Positions 37,837 through 49,400 of a stretch of DNA of 64,000 nt are shown one piece after another (position 1 is the first letter of the stretch; every line of letters starts with the position of its first letter). The notes under the pieces were generated by a model. It was not told where the DNA came from. It searched no databases and saw nothing but the letters and a program-made list of their open reading frames with translations. Source of the DNA: Synchiropus splendidus (taxonomy: Eukaryota > Chordata > Actinopteri > Syngnathiformes > Callionymidae); NCBI RefSeq assembly GCF_027744825.2, contig NC_071351.1:13467001-13531000 (forward strand). Reading direction: 5' to 3'. Both the position numbers and the translations under genes were made by a program.

Positions 37837-37918
37837 ATGTTCGCGGCTACAGCGCCTGTGGCAGATGTGCCCAGAGGAGACTTGATCCGGAACAACAGCT
37901 GGGAGCGCAATAATGCGG
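37837..37918 (+). CDS. susd3: susd3 exon 1
   Basis: ATG at 37837 in good context (CCACCATGT). Codes residues 1-28 (MFAATAPVADVPRGDLIR...). Donor GTGAGT, phase 1. The 952-base intron that follows (37919-38870) holds nothing recognised. Confidence 0.85.
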
Positions 37919-40242
37919 GTGAGTCCGCTGTCATTATTTTATTTCCTCCATTAAACTTAAAAATATCAATGGTCGTTGAAGTTTAGGAGACACTTCTTCG
38001 ATAAATAATTCACGTTTGGGGTCGACAAATATCCGTTTGAACTGAAATTATAATTTTAATTGAAAAGAAAAATGCGTTTTAAAATGTTAGGCAAGTCAAA
38101 TAAAGCGGAAATAATAGCTTGTTGATATTCCCATGAGATGTATTTTATGTAGTTTTATGACGTAGTTTTATTCATTGTAATTTCTATAATTAAATCCCTT
38201 TATCGGGAATAAAGTTCGTCACTTGCGTTTAAAATGAATGAACAGCATGAGGGCAGGACTGGTGAGGTAATGCAATGTAAAATATATTTATCAGTCCTTT
38301 CTGAAAGTACTCATCAAGTACTGCTTACTTTTTCTGTTGAGTGATTTTCCATCTTCATTTTCATGTAAAGCACTCATTTTCAGTACTTTTATCGACAGAT
38401 CAGATCTGTCAGTCCATATTTTCTTCCAACACACACCGCAAAATGATCTTCTGTCATTTCTATGCTTGTGTGGGAATTATTCAGTCACTCTCTCAGACAA
38501 CACCGCGACAGTTCCTCCACAGAGGTTTTGTTATTGATGCACCCATCGTAGCCCTGCTGCTGGAAAATCACCAAATTGATGCCACTGTTTATTTCCAGCC
38601 CCCGACAGATTGTGTCATGAAGAAGTGATCCTCTTATGATGCGAGTGCATCCCAGCAGCGTGTAGACCAACACAAAACGCTCTCCCTTAATGCTGCTCTC
38701 CTGTTAGCAGCGTGTTTGGCCTGGCCTCAGATAACCTCCGTGTATGTACATATGCCTCCTGCTTCTAAGCAAACAAAGTTGAAAGAAGAAGGCAGCCTAT
38801 CCCATCTTAAACTGAGGAATCCATTTTGGGCTAGTCATATTTCGTCTTACCAAAATATCTGTCGCTCCAGGTCTCCCACAAAACCAGTGCTCCCCCATTC
38901 CTCTCCCGGCCCTGGGCACTCAGCGGATCATCCAGGGCAACGGCACCAACGTGGGCACTGTCATCTCCCTGCAGTGTCCGGCCATGCACAAGCTGGTGGG
39001 GAGTGAGCTGAAGTGCGTCATGACCAGCAACACCACTGCGTGGGTCGGAGCCCCTTTGTGTAAACGTAAGTGGACGAAAGAGTCCTGAAATGAATCTCTC
39101 TTCTTAATCAAATAGTGAGGTGAAAAATAATCACTGAAGTGTGTAGATTCACTTCTCTCTTTGTCGCTCTGCAGCTATGTTGAGCGACTTTGGGTTTCGT
39201 GTGGCCGTGTTCGCGTCAATCGTGAGCTCAGGGATCATACTCTTCATGTCCATGGTGTTCATCACCTGCTGCTGGCTGGACTGCCTCAAAGAGAGCGACA
39301 GGAAACAGAAGGAGAGGTAGGAGGCGACGTGTGGCAGTGGTCAGTGGACTGTTTTAAATGTCTTCATCCTTCGCAGGGAGCTGGATCTGTGGCAGTGGGA
39401 GGAGTCCCCCCTCCACCAGGAGGACGCCAGGAGGCCTCGACAGGGACACAGAGGCAGAAACAACAACAACAACAGTCAGTTGTCGGTGTGGAACGCTCAC
39501 GATCCTGTCTTCTGTGACAGCGTGGCAAACTGCAGGTGAGTTCAAACTTGACTGTGTAAATATGTCACTCATTTGACAGGTACTCTGTACAGCAACTTCT
39601 CCTTGAGATCTGGAACGCTACTGCCACCTGCAGTCTGATTGTGCTCATTGCAAACTGATATTTCAAACGTGAATAATTACTGTAGGGCTCCACAATGTAC
39701 TATGCATGCATTACACTTAAATTATACATGTATTACATATTTATATTTGGTATTACACATGTATATACATGATTTATTACTGCTGTTCATTTACTACACA
39801 AGTGGTACGCTTGTAGTGTACACGTTTTATACTTATACATCAACTTCACTACACTTATATATTATACGTAATGCTCAAATATTCCTCATTTATACACGTG
39901 TATTAGACATATATTAATCATGTATTATACATGTATTACACATGCGCTATACATACAGTATACACATATGTTATACATATATTACTGATACAATTTAACC
40001 CTCACAGATATGAGCCCCCTCCTCTCCGTTCTCTCCCTGGTCTGGAACGTGGACAACCACTCATACCACAAAACTCCACGTCCAACTTCAGACCTCCTCC
40101 GTCCTGCGACCAAACACCCGGAGGCGGCCATGTGTCGGCAGGCCGTGGTGCCGAGTGGCAGTACGAGCAAGGCAGAGTCTCAGGAGCCGGCAGAGCCGGT
40201 GTGAGAAATAAACAATGTTCCATTCGGATTATATCAGTCTGA
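37837..40242 (+). CDS. susd3: Sushi domain-containing protein 3 (whole spliced gene, 5 exons)
   Basis: Exons 37837-37918, 38871-39065, 39175-39316, 39377-39535 and 40008-40242 join in phase to 270 codons plus TGA (human SUSD3 about 255 aa). Cell-surface single-pass protein; the human protein is known as an oestrogen-responsive membrane protein affecting cell motility. Visible parts: N-terminus of about 30 residues without a signal peptide; one sushi (CCP) module with C34, C63, C76 and C91; membrane span about 102-124 (RVAVFASIVSSGIILFMSMV); Cys-rich juxtamembrane CCWLDCLKESDRKQKER; a hydrophilic tail with an Asn run. The stretches QRIIQGNGTNVGTVISLQCP and FGFRVAVFASIVS align closely with SUSD3. 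Possible N-glycosylation sequons at N19 or N20, N51 and N81. Neighbours fgd3 and card19 are the same as in human. Confidence 0.92.
38871..39065 (+). CDS. susd3: susd3 exon 2 (sushi domain)
   Basis: Codes residues 28-93, the complete CCP module with its four cysteines and the conserved Trp (W85). Acceptor CGCTCCAG, donor GTAAGT. Confidence 0.93.
39175..39316 (+). CDS. susd3: susd3 exon 3 (transmembrane segment)
   Basis: Codes residues 93-140: FGFRVAVFASIVSSGIILFM and the CCWLDC juxtamembrane motif, then a basic stop-transfer stretch (KESDRKQKER). Acceptor TCTGCAG, donor GTAGGA; the next intron is 60 bases. Confidence 0.93.
39377..39535 (+). CDS. susd3: susd3 exon 4 (cytoplasmic tail)
   Basis: Codes residues 140-193: ELDLWQWEESPLHQEDARRP and a short Asn run from an AAC repeat. 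Acceptor TTCGCAG, donor GTGAGT. In human SUSD3 the corresponding part reads AQLWSQLKDEDLE, similar in pattern. Confidence 0.85.
39695..39985. repeat. Degenerate TATACATGTATTACA repeats in susd3 intron 4
   Basis: Words such as ATACATGTATTACA and TATTATACATGTATTACA recur with small changes through most of the intron. AT-rich, with alternating purine and pyrimidine. Confidence 0.7.
40008..40242 (+). CDS. susd3: susd3 exon 5 (end of cytoplasmic tail, stop)
   Basis: Codes residues 193-270, proline- and glycine-rich (RYEPPPLRSLPGLERGQPLI), ending in SIRIISV and TGA at 40240-40242. Acceptor CCTCACAG. An AATAAA string at about 40207 lies inside the coding frame and is probably not the true poly(A) signal. 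Confidence 0.8.
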
Positions 40243-40639
40243 GGACCTGCTGGAACGCTTTACTCAAAGAAACTGGCCAGTATGCGGTGCCTTTGTGTCA
40301 ACAGTGGCTCCACACTGCCCTCTGCCGGAACACTGGAGAAGTGGCTCGTGTCACAGGGCTGGCCCGCTCAGACTGTTGGGGGGGATTGCCCTGCCCTTCA
40401 TGGAGATTCCCGCTGACAGATTGGATTAGAAGGAGACCGTTTACGGCTTACAGAAGGCAGCTGATGAAAACAGATTTTAATCTTTTTGTTGTCTGTCATT
40501 AAATGTTATTATTGGCTTTCTACTGAACTGCACTGAAGGTCTGTGGTGGAATGTTTGCCGTACTGGTGGTCAGGTTCTGAGCTGGTTGGCTTCATCATCA
40601 GGTCCAGATCCAACACTGTAAGTGACATGTAAATGAAAG

Positions 40640-40645
40640 AATAAA
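40640..40645 (+). terminator. susd3: Polyadenylation signal AATAAA for susd3
   Basis: First AATAAA after the susd3 stop codon, about 400 bases downstream. Confidence 0.55.
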
Positions 40646-40699
40646 TGATCAGAAACCAGTCAGACTGCCTCCTGCCTGGACGTGACCCCTATGGGAACC

Positions 40700-41780
40700 T
40701 AAGGTGTCACCAGAAAGCTGCATTGGTCATGTCTCTTTCTAGCTGCCCTTCACTTCACAGGAAATTTGTTCTCCTCAAAACTGCAGCCTGACTTCACCAG
40801 TCAGTCACCGCTAATCCTCCTGCAACTCAAAGGTCACGTGATCCAGACTGGCACAGCGCTCGGACAACCACCACTCATCCTCCTGGGAGGAGGTGGCAGA
40901 GGGAGGAAGCTCCGAGCCTCCGGCATGGCAGGTCTGTGAATCACGGGTAAGATGTATGGTCTCATAGCTTTATTTTTGGGGTCTCGCTATTTGTTCCTGC
41001 TGGGGCACAGCTAATTTGAACTGGCGCTGGTGCCACTAAGATCCATCAGATGGAGCCAGCACCACCAGTTCACCAGTTTTGATGGCTCAGATAAGCTGCT
41101 TGTGTGTTTTGGGGGAGGAAACTGTACTTGGGCCTGTTTACAGTAGCTTTATATCGTCATATTTAGCATTATATATTTAATAACCTAACATAACAGACTT
41201 AATCTTTATTGTGTGATGTAATAAACAATTGAAGTTAATGTGTAAAACTTTTCAAATATGTTACTTTTTTTTCACTAACTGAGGCAACTTATTTTACTTT
41301 GCAAGTTAGGATTAAATCACTAGTGTCACTTCAGATTAGGGAACATATATTAGCATAAATAAATTGTGTATTCATGTGTGTATTCACAACATACTAGCAT
41401 GCAATTTATAATGTTGTTATTTTTAAGCCTGATTGTATTTTACCCCGATATAGTTAGAGTGAATTCACTGTGAATAGCATCATAAAGTAAGTAGCATATT
41501 AATAACTAATATGTGTTGCCCAGTCTAAGTGTTACCAAGTATATATTTTGAAATTATTCTCAGCACTATTAATACTTTTCTCTGTAAATAAATGCGATAC
41601 TTAACATACATTGCACCATAAGAATGGTTAAAAACTTGAAAAATATGAATGAAATAATTGTAAATGCAACATTGAATTTCCCACCTATAAGGAGACAAGT
41701 GATATTGACTTGAAATTAAATATTAATTCATTGTACTTGAAATTAAAACATTATGAAATCGAAGTTGTTTATTTACGTTG
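40700..41780. other. Intergenic region between susd3 and card19
   Basis: About 1.1 kb. AT-rich from about 41150 to 41780. No supported exon on either strand. Confidence 0.7.
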
Positions 41781-41925
41781 TTGTTCTTCTTGTTTTAATC
41801 GTACGCAGCTCGCTTAAGCCACTTAAGCACAAGAGTAGTCGGAGGTGTATTCACCTTTCAGGTAGATTAAACCTCTATTTTCAGCTGCAGAGTCCGGCTT
41901 ATCAAGTAACTTCTTACAGCAGGAC

Positions 41926-41961
41926 ATGAAGTGTGCGCCTCTCTTTCGCGCTCTGACATGA
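41926..41961 (+). other. uORF overlapping the card19 start codon
   Basis: An 11-codon frame (MKCAPLFRALT, then TGA) whose stop codon at 41959-41961 overlaps the card19 ATG at 41958-41960 as ATGA. It matters only if the transcript begins upstream of 41926. Confidence 0.5.
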
Positions 41962-42149
41962 GTCCGCAGTTCGGAGGTCGTCTGAAGTGTCTCTCCCGCC
42001 CAGAGGTCAGCAGCTACCACGAGCAGCTCCGCCGGGACTTCCTGTTCCTGTGCTCGGACGGGCGGCTGGACTCGGAGATGGTGGACACACTGGTGCTGCA
42101 GCTCAACAGGATCTATCCGCAGATACTTAGCGACAAGGAGGCGCAGAGG
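41958..42149 (+). CDS. card19: card19 exon 1 (CARD, first half)
   Basis: Codes residues 1-64, from MSPQFGGRLKCLSRPEVSSY to SDKEAQR. Donor GTTAGC; the next intron is 57 bases. Confidence 0.88.
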
Positions 42150-42953
42150 GTTAGCGGAGTTGAAATGATCGAAACAACGAGTGAATGACTGAGGCTTCTC
42201 CTGCAGTTCAGGAGTCTGACTGTGCCCTCAAAGGTCAGACTCGCTGAGATGCTGAGCCACCTGCACTGGAAGGGGGAAGAGGCGTGTCACGAGTTCTACA
42301 GGGGCCTCCACATCCACGCGGAGAACATCTACTGTAACCTTCCATCCAGGCTCAGACTGAAAGGTGGAGCTTAGACGTCCATTTTTGTTTCACATGGAAG
42401 TTATTGGGAACAACAACTGTTCTTCTTTAGAGACCGCGGCGGAGCCGGACACTTACTCTCACCGAGAGAAGAGCAGAGGTGAGTCTGGACCAGCAGAGGG
42501 CCTCCAAACAAAAATGTGTGGCCCCCTCCGCTCATCTATTATCATCCCATTACATCCACGCCTCTGGTTTTGTGGGTCAGTCCAGCTCACGTGTACAACC
42601 CATGCATTCCTTCGTGTGGTCCAGTAAGCCAAAGGTTTCCCAACAACAAAACAAGGGTCATCTGTGATCCAGCTGAAGGATGTAAACATTTCATCTATGT
42701 TTGCCTCCTGTGCAGGTCCACTGTTCTTCCTGAGCTGCTTCACTTTTGTTCTCGCCACTGCCATCCTCTATTACAGCGGCGGTGAGTCAAAGCCAGGAGT
42801 CCCAAAATAGGCCTTGTCTCTCACTGCATCTTCTCTCTGCTCGTGCTTCCAGATGACGAGAGGTTCAAATCCACCGGGCTTTTTCTTCACTGCTCTGCAG
42901 CAAGACTCAGCAAAGGCTCGAAAAAAGTATTCATCTACTACTCAGATGCTTGA
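41958..42953 (+). CDS. card19: Caspase recruitment domain protein 19 (BinCARD), whole spliced gene, 5 exons
   Basis: Exons 41958-42149, 42207-42363, 42431-42478, 42716-42781 and 42853-42953 join in phase to 187 codons plus TGA (human isoforms 183 and 228 aa from memory). Visible: CARD about residues 8-95 (VLQLNRIYPQILSDKEAQRF is the best-conserved part), a short linker, then a C-terminal hydrophobic segment at about 134-150 (PLFFLSCFTFVLATAILYY) that should anchor the protein in a membrane; the long human isoform is mitochondrial and binds BCL10. Start: no in-frame ATG lies upstream in this exon. The last exon (DDERFKSTGLFLHCSAARLS...) resembles the human tail only in length, so it is less sure than the rest. 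Three of the four introns are under 72 bases. Confidence 0.88.
42207..42363 (+). CDS. card19: card19 exon 2 (CARD, second half)
   Basis: Codes residues 65-117: FRSLTVPSKVRLAEMLSHLH, then CHEFYRGLHIHAENIYCNLP, matching human RVRLCDLLSHLQ and CQEFYRALYIHAQ. Acceptor CTGCAG, donor GTGGAG (not strong). Confidence 0.92.
42431..42478 (+). CDS. card19: card19 exon 3 (linker)
   Basis: 48 bases, residues 117-133 (ETAAEPDTYSHREKSR). Phase 1 at both ends, so it can be skipped in frame. Acceptor TTCTTTAG, donor GTGAGT. Confidence 0.8.
42716..42781 (+). CDS. card19: card19 exon 4 (membrane anchor)
   Basis: Residues 133-155, the hydrophobic segment. Acceptor GTGCAG, donor GTGAGT at 42782. Reading through the donor gives a frame that ends in TAG at 42808, so a form with a different short tail is possible. 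Confidence 0.85.
42853..42953 (+). CDS. card19: card19 exon 5 (C-terminal tail, stop)
   Basis: Residues 155-187, ending VFIYYSDA and TGA at 42951-42953. Acceptor GCTTCCAG preceded by a pyrimidine-rich stretch. Basic and serine-rich tail. Confidence 0.7.
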
Positions 42954-43336
42954 AAATGGGAAGACTTGACCAACTGGTGCTGACATGTTTGCCAAAACTC
43001 TTGTTTGAAAAGAAAAATGTGAAAGCTCTGAATCAAAAGGAGTCATGACACCGATTGTCACCAGTTTCCTGTAGTGTTTCCACATTCCAAAATGTGACCT
43101 GTTTTCAACCAAACAGTGCCCTGAATCTACCACAGGTTCTCTGTGTGACATCATCATCCAGTCCACTACAAACTTTACCTGCTGTTGTTCTACAATATGC
43201 ATCCAAATAGGTCATTTTAATTTGGATATAGTCAGCTAAGAAACGTCCTATAACCTCGAACAAATCGACTTTTATTTGCTTTACTGTCAAAGATGACACT
43301 GATGTGCAAGATGATCGACCTCAGAGTAAATCTTGA

Positions 43337-43342
43337 AATAAA
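43337..43342 (+). terminator. card19: Polyadenylation signal AATAAA for card19
   Basis: AATAAA about 385 bases after the stop codon. A second AATAAA stands at 43486-43491 and could give a longer 3' end. Confidence 0.5.
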
Positions 43343-43499
43343 TTGTATTGTTATTGAAGCTGTTTTTCTTTTCAACAAGCTCCTCACAGGCGCTTTGTCT
43401 TCAACAATTTTCACACAAACTAGTGAGTTCAGCTTTAGGGCCGTCGCAACAAGGCAGGCAAATTGAATTATGAATTGAATGCAACAATAAATTGTGAGC

Positions 43500-46400
43500 C
43501 TGCATTTAAATGATCTTCATGGTGCAGTTCAACACGGTCCAGTTTGGTCTGTACAACCCATGTTTGCCCTTTGTTTGATCACTTTCCTTGTTGTTCTTGG
43601 TGTCATGTATCAAGCGGGACCTGCTCTGTCGTCATGGTATCACTTCAGCATAAGCGTGATTCTCAGCCTGCACACAGTGTTCACCCGGTGTTTTGGAGTA
43701 TAGGAGTGCGAGAACTGTCTATTTGGGCACCAGAACCAACCCGTGCCAGAAATGGTTTGTGTGCGAAGTTCGTATTTATAACCGCCAGATAGCGGCATTG
43801 CGACGTATTCATTACTTTTTTTGGTTTACAGCTTTTTTAAAAGATTCAAACAAAATTTGTACTGCGTTTCATTGACCTAAAATATATTATTAAAAGTCTA
43901 ATAAAAATATTTATTCAACGTAAATCTTGGGAAAAATATGTTTTATTGTACACAAATCCGAGTCACAATTTAATTAATTTTGGTGGTAAAATAAAGTTGT
44001 GCAATAAAGTTTGAGATAATAGTTTGTGATAGTTGTGACATGTTAAAAATACTAAAAATAATTACAAGAAAATATGAAAGGAAAAGTAAAAATTACTGAA
44101 ACAGCACAATGTTAGGTCATAAATAAAATAGTAATAAATACTATAAATAACAGAACAGGAGACCTCAGTGCTGACCCTGGATCGGTTCCGTCAGTGATTT
44201 CTCCTCACTCTGGCTGAGGAATGTCTCCTGTAAGCGAGACAAACCCAATAACATGAGCACTGCTCTTTTCTCTCATGACTGCTGGAATCGGTCTCAGTAG
44301 CGTGGGACGACTTGAGCTGATAAAAAGCAACAATCAGAGCTGAATCTCTGCGGAGTCATTTTGCTCTGCTTCTTTGAAGTGTGCCTCTTCAAAAACACCT
44401 GAGAGCGTCCTGTCAAGTTTGAGCCACCGCACGAGCCGCAGACATCTATTATGTATATCTATCTATCGACAGATGAGCCCTAAGTGGATCTGTGAGTGTG
44501 TGTGTGTGTGTGTGTGTGTCATCTATCTGCCAGTCTGGCTGTTACCACGGTAACCAATCGTAGCTGTGGGGGAGGAAAGGGCCTGGAGTGACGTCAGGGA
44601 AGTTCTTAGAAAAGATTATTTTGGAGGAAGAATGTCCTTTGGCCCAAATATTTATCTGTTCCGAAAGGAAGAGCGATGAAGTGTGAGGGCACTTGCAGCT
44701 GACTAATTGGGGTTTTAGCGACATCGAAGAGGCTTCATTAGATTTAACAAGCAGGTTCACAGTTGTGTTTGACTCAACAGCTGCTGAGTCGTGGTGCAAC
44801 CAAAGATTGTCCTAATTGAATGTTAGCCACGAGTCCTGCGGTGGAAGGCTTCAGAGAGTGGCAGGAAACAAAACCCCGCTCTCTTGCTAAACTCGACTGC
44901 AGGGTCACATGATGTCTCCTCTGTTTGTGTGTTGTTAGTCTGTCAGACTTTTGTGTCCGTGTGGGACAAAGGGCGTTCTGGTAATAGATGTTTGGAAGTT
45001 GTTTTCCGGTGGAAGTTTCTCTGCTGGTCTGGTGTGGTCAATGATGGTCGCGGGTCAGGGAGGGTCAGGTCGGGTCAAGAGATGCCGGAACATGCTGACG
45101 GCGGGGATGCAAACTGCACAGTTCTGCAGCTCACACAGCACCTTTTGTAAAGCTACACAACAACAGTACAGTCTTTAGTTTGACTGGTGAGTAACCTGGA
45201 TTTGTTGAGCAACATGTTTCAAATTCAAGATTTAAGCATGCAGCAAGTGACACATTTGGTGACAGAGGCTGCCACACGCATCCTTCTCAAGGGCCACAAT
45301 TGGCCCTTGGGCTGAACAACCTCAACTGACGCAGCTTCTCAACAACCAGATTAAGAAGGTGGACCGCTGTTGTTTTATTATTCTGCATTTGTCGTCTTTG
45401 CTGCCAAAGGTTAAGCGGCGTAAAGTAGCCGCCCCAGCTCCATGAGCATCTGTGTGTTTTGCCTGAGGTTTGGTGCAGAAGGAAGTATATAGGCCGCTCA
45501 AATCACGCACCACTGCTTCCATTAGACACTACTAAAGCTGAAGGATTGAGGGTGAGAGGGTTCAAAATAGCAAGGGAAGTGAGGAGGACGGCCGAGCTGG
45601 CTTTTACTGATGTGTGACAGCTCCTGAGAGTTTATTCAACACACCAAGACGTAATCCAGCGCTTGTCAATCCTCTGCATCCCAAATAGACCCTGTCAAAT
45701 ATTTACCTCCTCTAAAAACAGTCTGGGTCACCGGCCTGTCGCTGCTTTGTTTGCGTGCTGGACCGCCAACATGTCTGTGCACGACTAAGCCATTTAATAT
45801 TGCCTTTTGGTCTCCGGTGCAATTTCCTCACATTAATGGAGACTTCTTGTTTTGCAAAGGGAATATAAATATACGTTTTGGGACTGTTGTATTTGTAAAT
45901 AAAATGGGGTTTTTTTCTCTATTTACCCTGACCTCTTGAGGTCAGTGTGAAGCTATGGAAGGGACCATGTAAACCTGCTACAGTGTTTTCTCACAGTTTT
46001 ACATAGATAATTTCAGTTTTCGTTTTTTCTTTTTTTTAATAAATGAATGATTAAATAAATAATAATGTAAATACATATATTTTTCTTTTAAAAATATATA
46101 ATATCAAATAGATTATACAATGTATTATATGTACTTTTTATTAAAATATTTAAAATAATGTAAAAATAAAATATTTGTTTTTTATTATTATTTTCATATT
46201 TTTTATTTGTCTGAGAAAAGGTGATGACAAATGGCAAAGTTGCAAAGAAAATCACAAATATTTTCAAACCATAGACCCAACTCGACTGATCTTGAGTCAG
46301 CCAGTTTGTCTCATTTCTATTTCATGCAGACAAATGCTTCCCGTGACGCAGACACGAGTGAACCTCCCTCATGCAGGTCCCAGGAGTGCTGACAGCAGCA

Positions 46401-49400
46401 CTCTGACCAAGTGAACTCTGACCCCCCCGGTCGTCATGGTGACATTTAGAGTCCTGCTGGTTATAGGCTTGTTTGTCAGGAGTCAATGGACTTGACATTG
46501 GTGATGGGGTGAGCATTGCGGAGACATCAATCCTGCTATGAGACGAGTGCAGAGTGTGACGTACGAGAATCTAAAGCTTTATGGAAGAAGAGCTCCTCCT
46601 CTCTCTCCCTCAATAAGGCTTCAGAAATGGATGGGAGGCCTCAGGAGGCGGCTAATGAGCGGCGATGAAGTAATTACCGCTGCGATAACGTTTATAGCTT
46701 GGAGTGTGAAAGCGTACAATGTGAATAAGACAAAAACTGATGAGCACTTGGGAGGAAACTTCTGCAGTGGACTGGCATGTTAGTGAGAGTGTTTCCAGAG
46801 CAGCGACGGTGAGGACATGGATCATCTTTCTGACCTCGTGAGCACATGCAGAAGCTGTGACATGGGAGTGACCTTTGAAGACGGAAGCATTAGCGGTGCG
46901 ACAAGACTCTTGTAACACACCCACAAATACATGAGGAACACCAGCACGTCGGCATCTTGACACCGCTGCGCACATCTCACTGCTTGTTCTGCTGAGATTA
47001 TTATTCTGTCACATCCCTCTGAGGGAGAAGAGTCAAGCGATATAGCCAAATGTCAGAACTAGTGCACGAGTTTAAATGTTTTCTTTCATTTAATTTTGTT
47101 TTTTTTGTTTGTAACTGAACAATATCCGGTTAAAAATTAACTAATTATATTTAAAATGTAAATATTTAATTAAATAAATTCAATATAAAAATTAAATATT
47201 TATTGTGGTTAAAAAAACATTATGTATAATATATAACATATTACATTAAAAGTTAAAAAAAATCTTCAAAACGCTGAATAACAGGTTTAAATTCCGTTTT
47301 TAATATTTGACACATCAGCTTTATCATCAGGGTGGACGTGCTGCAGTCTTTTTACTGCATAAGCTGCGTCTATCCTAAAGTTTTTTTAGCTTTAATTTTC
47401 CATTCATTCGTACATATATCTACTTTCCATCATCATGGATGTGTTAGTGATGAAATCACGTGTATAATGTGGTGCAATGGAGAAAATGTTGACTTCTTTT
47501 TGGGGGGACTTGCCACCTACAAAGGAGGTCACATGCTTGCATGAACCTCCATATACCACCATTTGTGCAGCATAGCAAATGCCGATTTCGTCTGCACGTT
47601 CTATGGACAAAGACATAAGTTCATTGTGTTTTCTCATCATAAGCTACTGCTTGTGAGCTTGTGTATCTTCAGACATGGTCTGCTGAGTCACTGCCATAAA
47701 TAAAAGTCACAATCTCACAGATTTGTGCGCAAGTGATTATGTAATAAAGAGATTAGAGTTTGTGCCACTAAAATCTCTGGACTCTGCTCTTGAAAGAGGA
47801 AGACAATAGCAATAGCACAGAGCCGTAGGACGATCACAAGCCGCAATGAAGGTTTTCATCAGGTCAAGGTCGAAGAATTCTCCCAGTGAACATGAAATTA
47901 TCAGCACTCCCTGTCGTGATGTTCCGTCTTCCCCCTTTTTTTCTCACAACACAGTCGTCGCAGCTGCGGTCTGACGGATGAGTCGAGCAGTGCCGGGACA
48001 AACTGCCTTCCTCCTGAGGAGTGTTTAATGTGCACCCTGTAATTTGCGGCTGGGCCAGCTACAGCTGAATAATAATATCTGTTGGAGGATTTATAACATC
48101 AGTGGGCACAACTTCACTGGTGGCTGCTTCAACAGATTATTTTCATCATGTTCTTTCCTGAAAAGAAACAAATTTAAATGTGAACTCTAACTCCTATTTA
48201 TGAGACAAACGTTGAGAAGAACGTCCGGGGTCGGAGATAGTAAACAAAAAAAAGAACAAAATTCTAGCTCTATTTTGACCAAGAAATATCATAATAACTT
48301 AAGGGAAAAGGATTGCACGATTTGCTTTGAGTCATTATTTGCATTTTTTATGTATTCATTTTAATACTTTCTGGAGGGTTGAATATGTTTCAACAGCTCA
48401 TTAATACTCAGTGACACAAAATATACTGCTATCCGCAGCTAAGTGGCTTAGTCATATGAGTGCTTCACTTTTTATATGGTCTTCGCATGGTTACATTCTC
48501 TCTCCACCTCCACTGACACGTATTGCACGTTTCTCAGCTGCAGTCTCACACACTGTTATCATGCTGCTGTGTGATAAAGGGGGCCCTCGCTCGAACTCAC
48601 AGTAACACAGTCATGGAGAAGGGCGTTTGACCTCAACATGCTGTTTGGAGAGGAACCTATGAGATTCAAGCTCCCATCCTTCACTTCCCCTCAGCTCATC
48701 AATGTTCGGATCACAAAGGCAACATAAAGACCTCCTATTGTCCAGAACCCTCTTCCCAACATGTGATATGTGCAGATTTGCTGCTGGATAACCAGACTTC
48801 TGACTCCCAAGCTTCAAAGGTTTTGTGGGTGGCAACATGGCCCTAGATCTATCTCTTGACATAGGCGACCCCATGATAGCGATTCCATCAGTCCTAAACA
48901 CTGTGCATCTTCTTACTACATATATGATAATAATATAAGAATATACGCCTTCATATATTTGTATGCATGAAGACATGTTGGGGGTGTAGAGGTTTATTTG
49001 ATTTTATTTATTTCTCAGCTTTATTTAGGGGTTTGCTTGTTGTTTTTCTTTTTCTGTCATTGTTACTATTGCTTTATCCAGTCTTATATTTTTCAAAATT
49101 TGGTATGCTTTTTTTTTTTTTTTTTTTAAAGAAAGATATATATATTTTTTTACTTGTAAATGTATATCCTTACTTAAGAATCCCTCTTTACTGAGACTTA
49201 CTTTTTGCTACTCAGGCTACCTGCTTGACTTTATCAAGTAAACAAGAAAATATGGTTGTTTTACACAGGTGGTCCGCGGGAGTGCTTTTTCCGATACAGT
49301 TTTTGCTGTTATGAATTTCTTTCTCGCTCTCAGGTAAAGCGCTAGTTGGCTGCGTGTGGTTGATGCATTCAATAGTGTCCGAAAATAACTGGGGTTACGA

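Noticed and set aside
48611..48976. 121-codon minus-strand frame in the card19-wnk2 gap, considered as a transposon or ninjurin remnant
   Set aside because: No membrane segments, catalytic motifs or repeats; not recognised.
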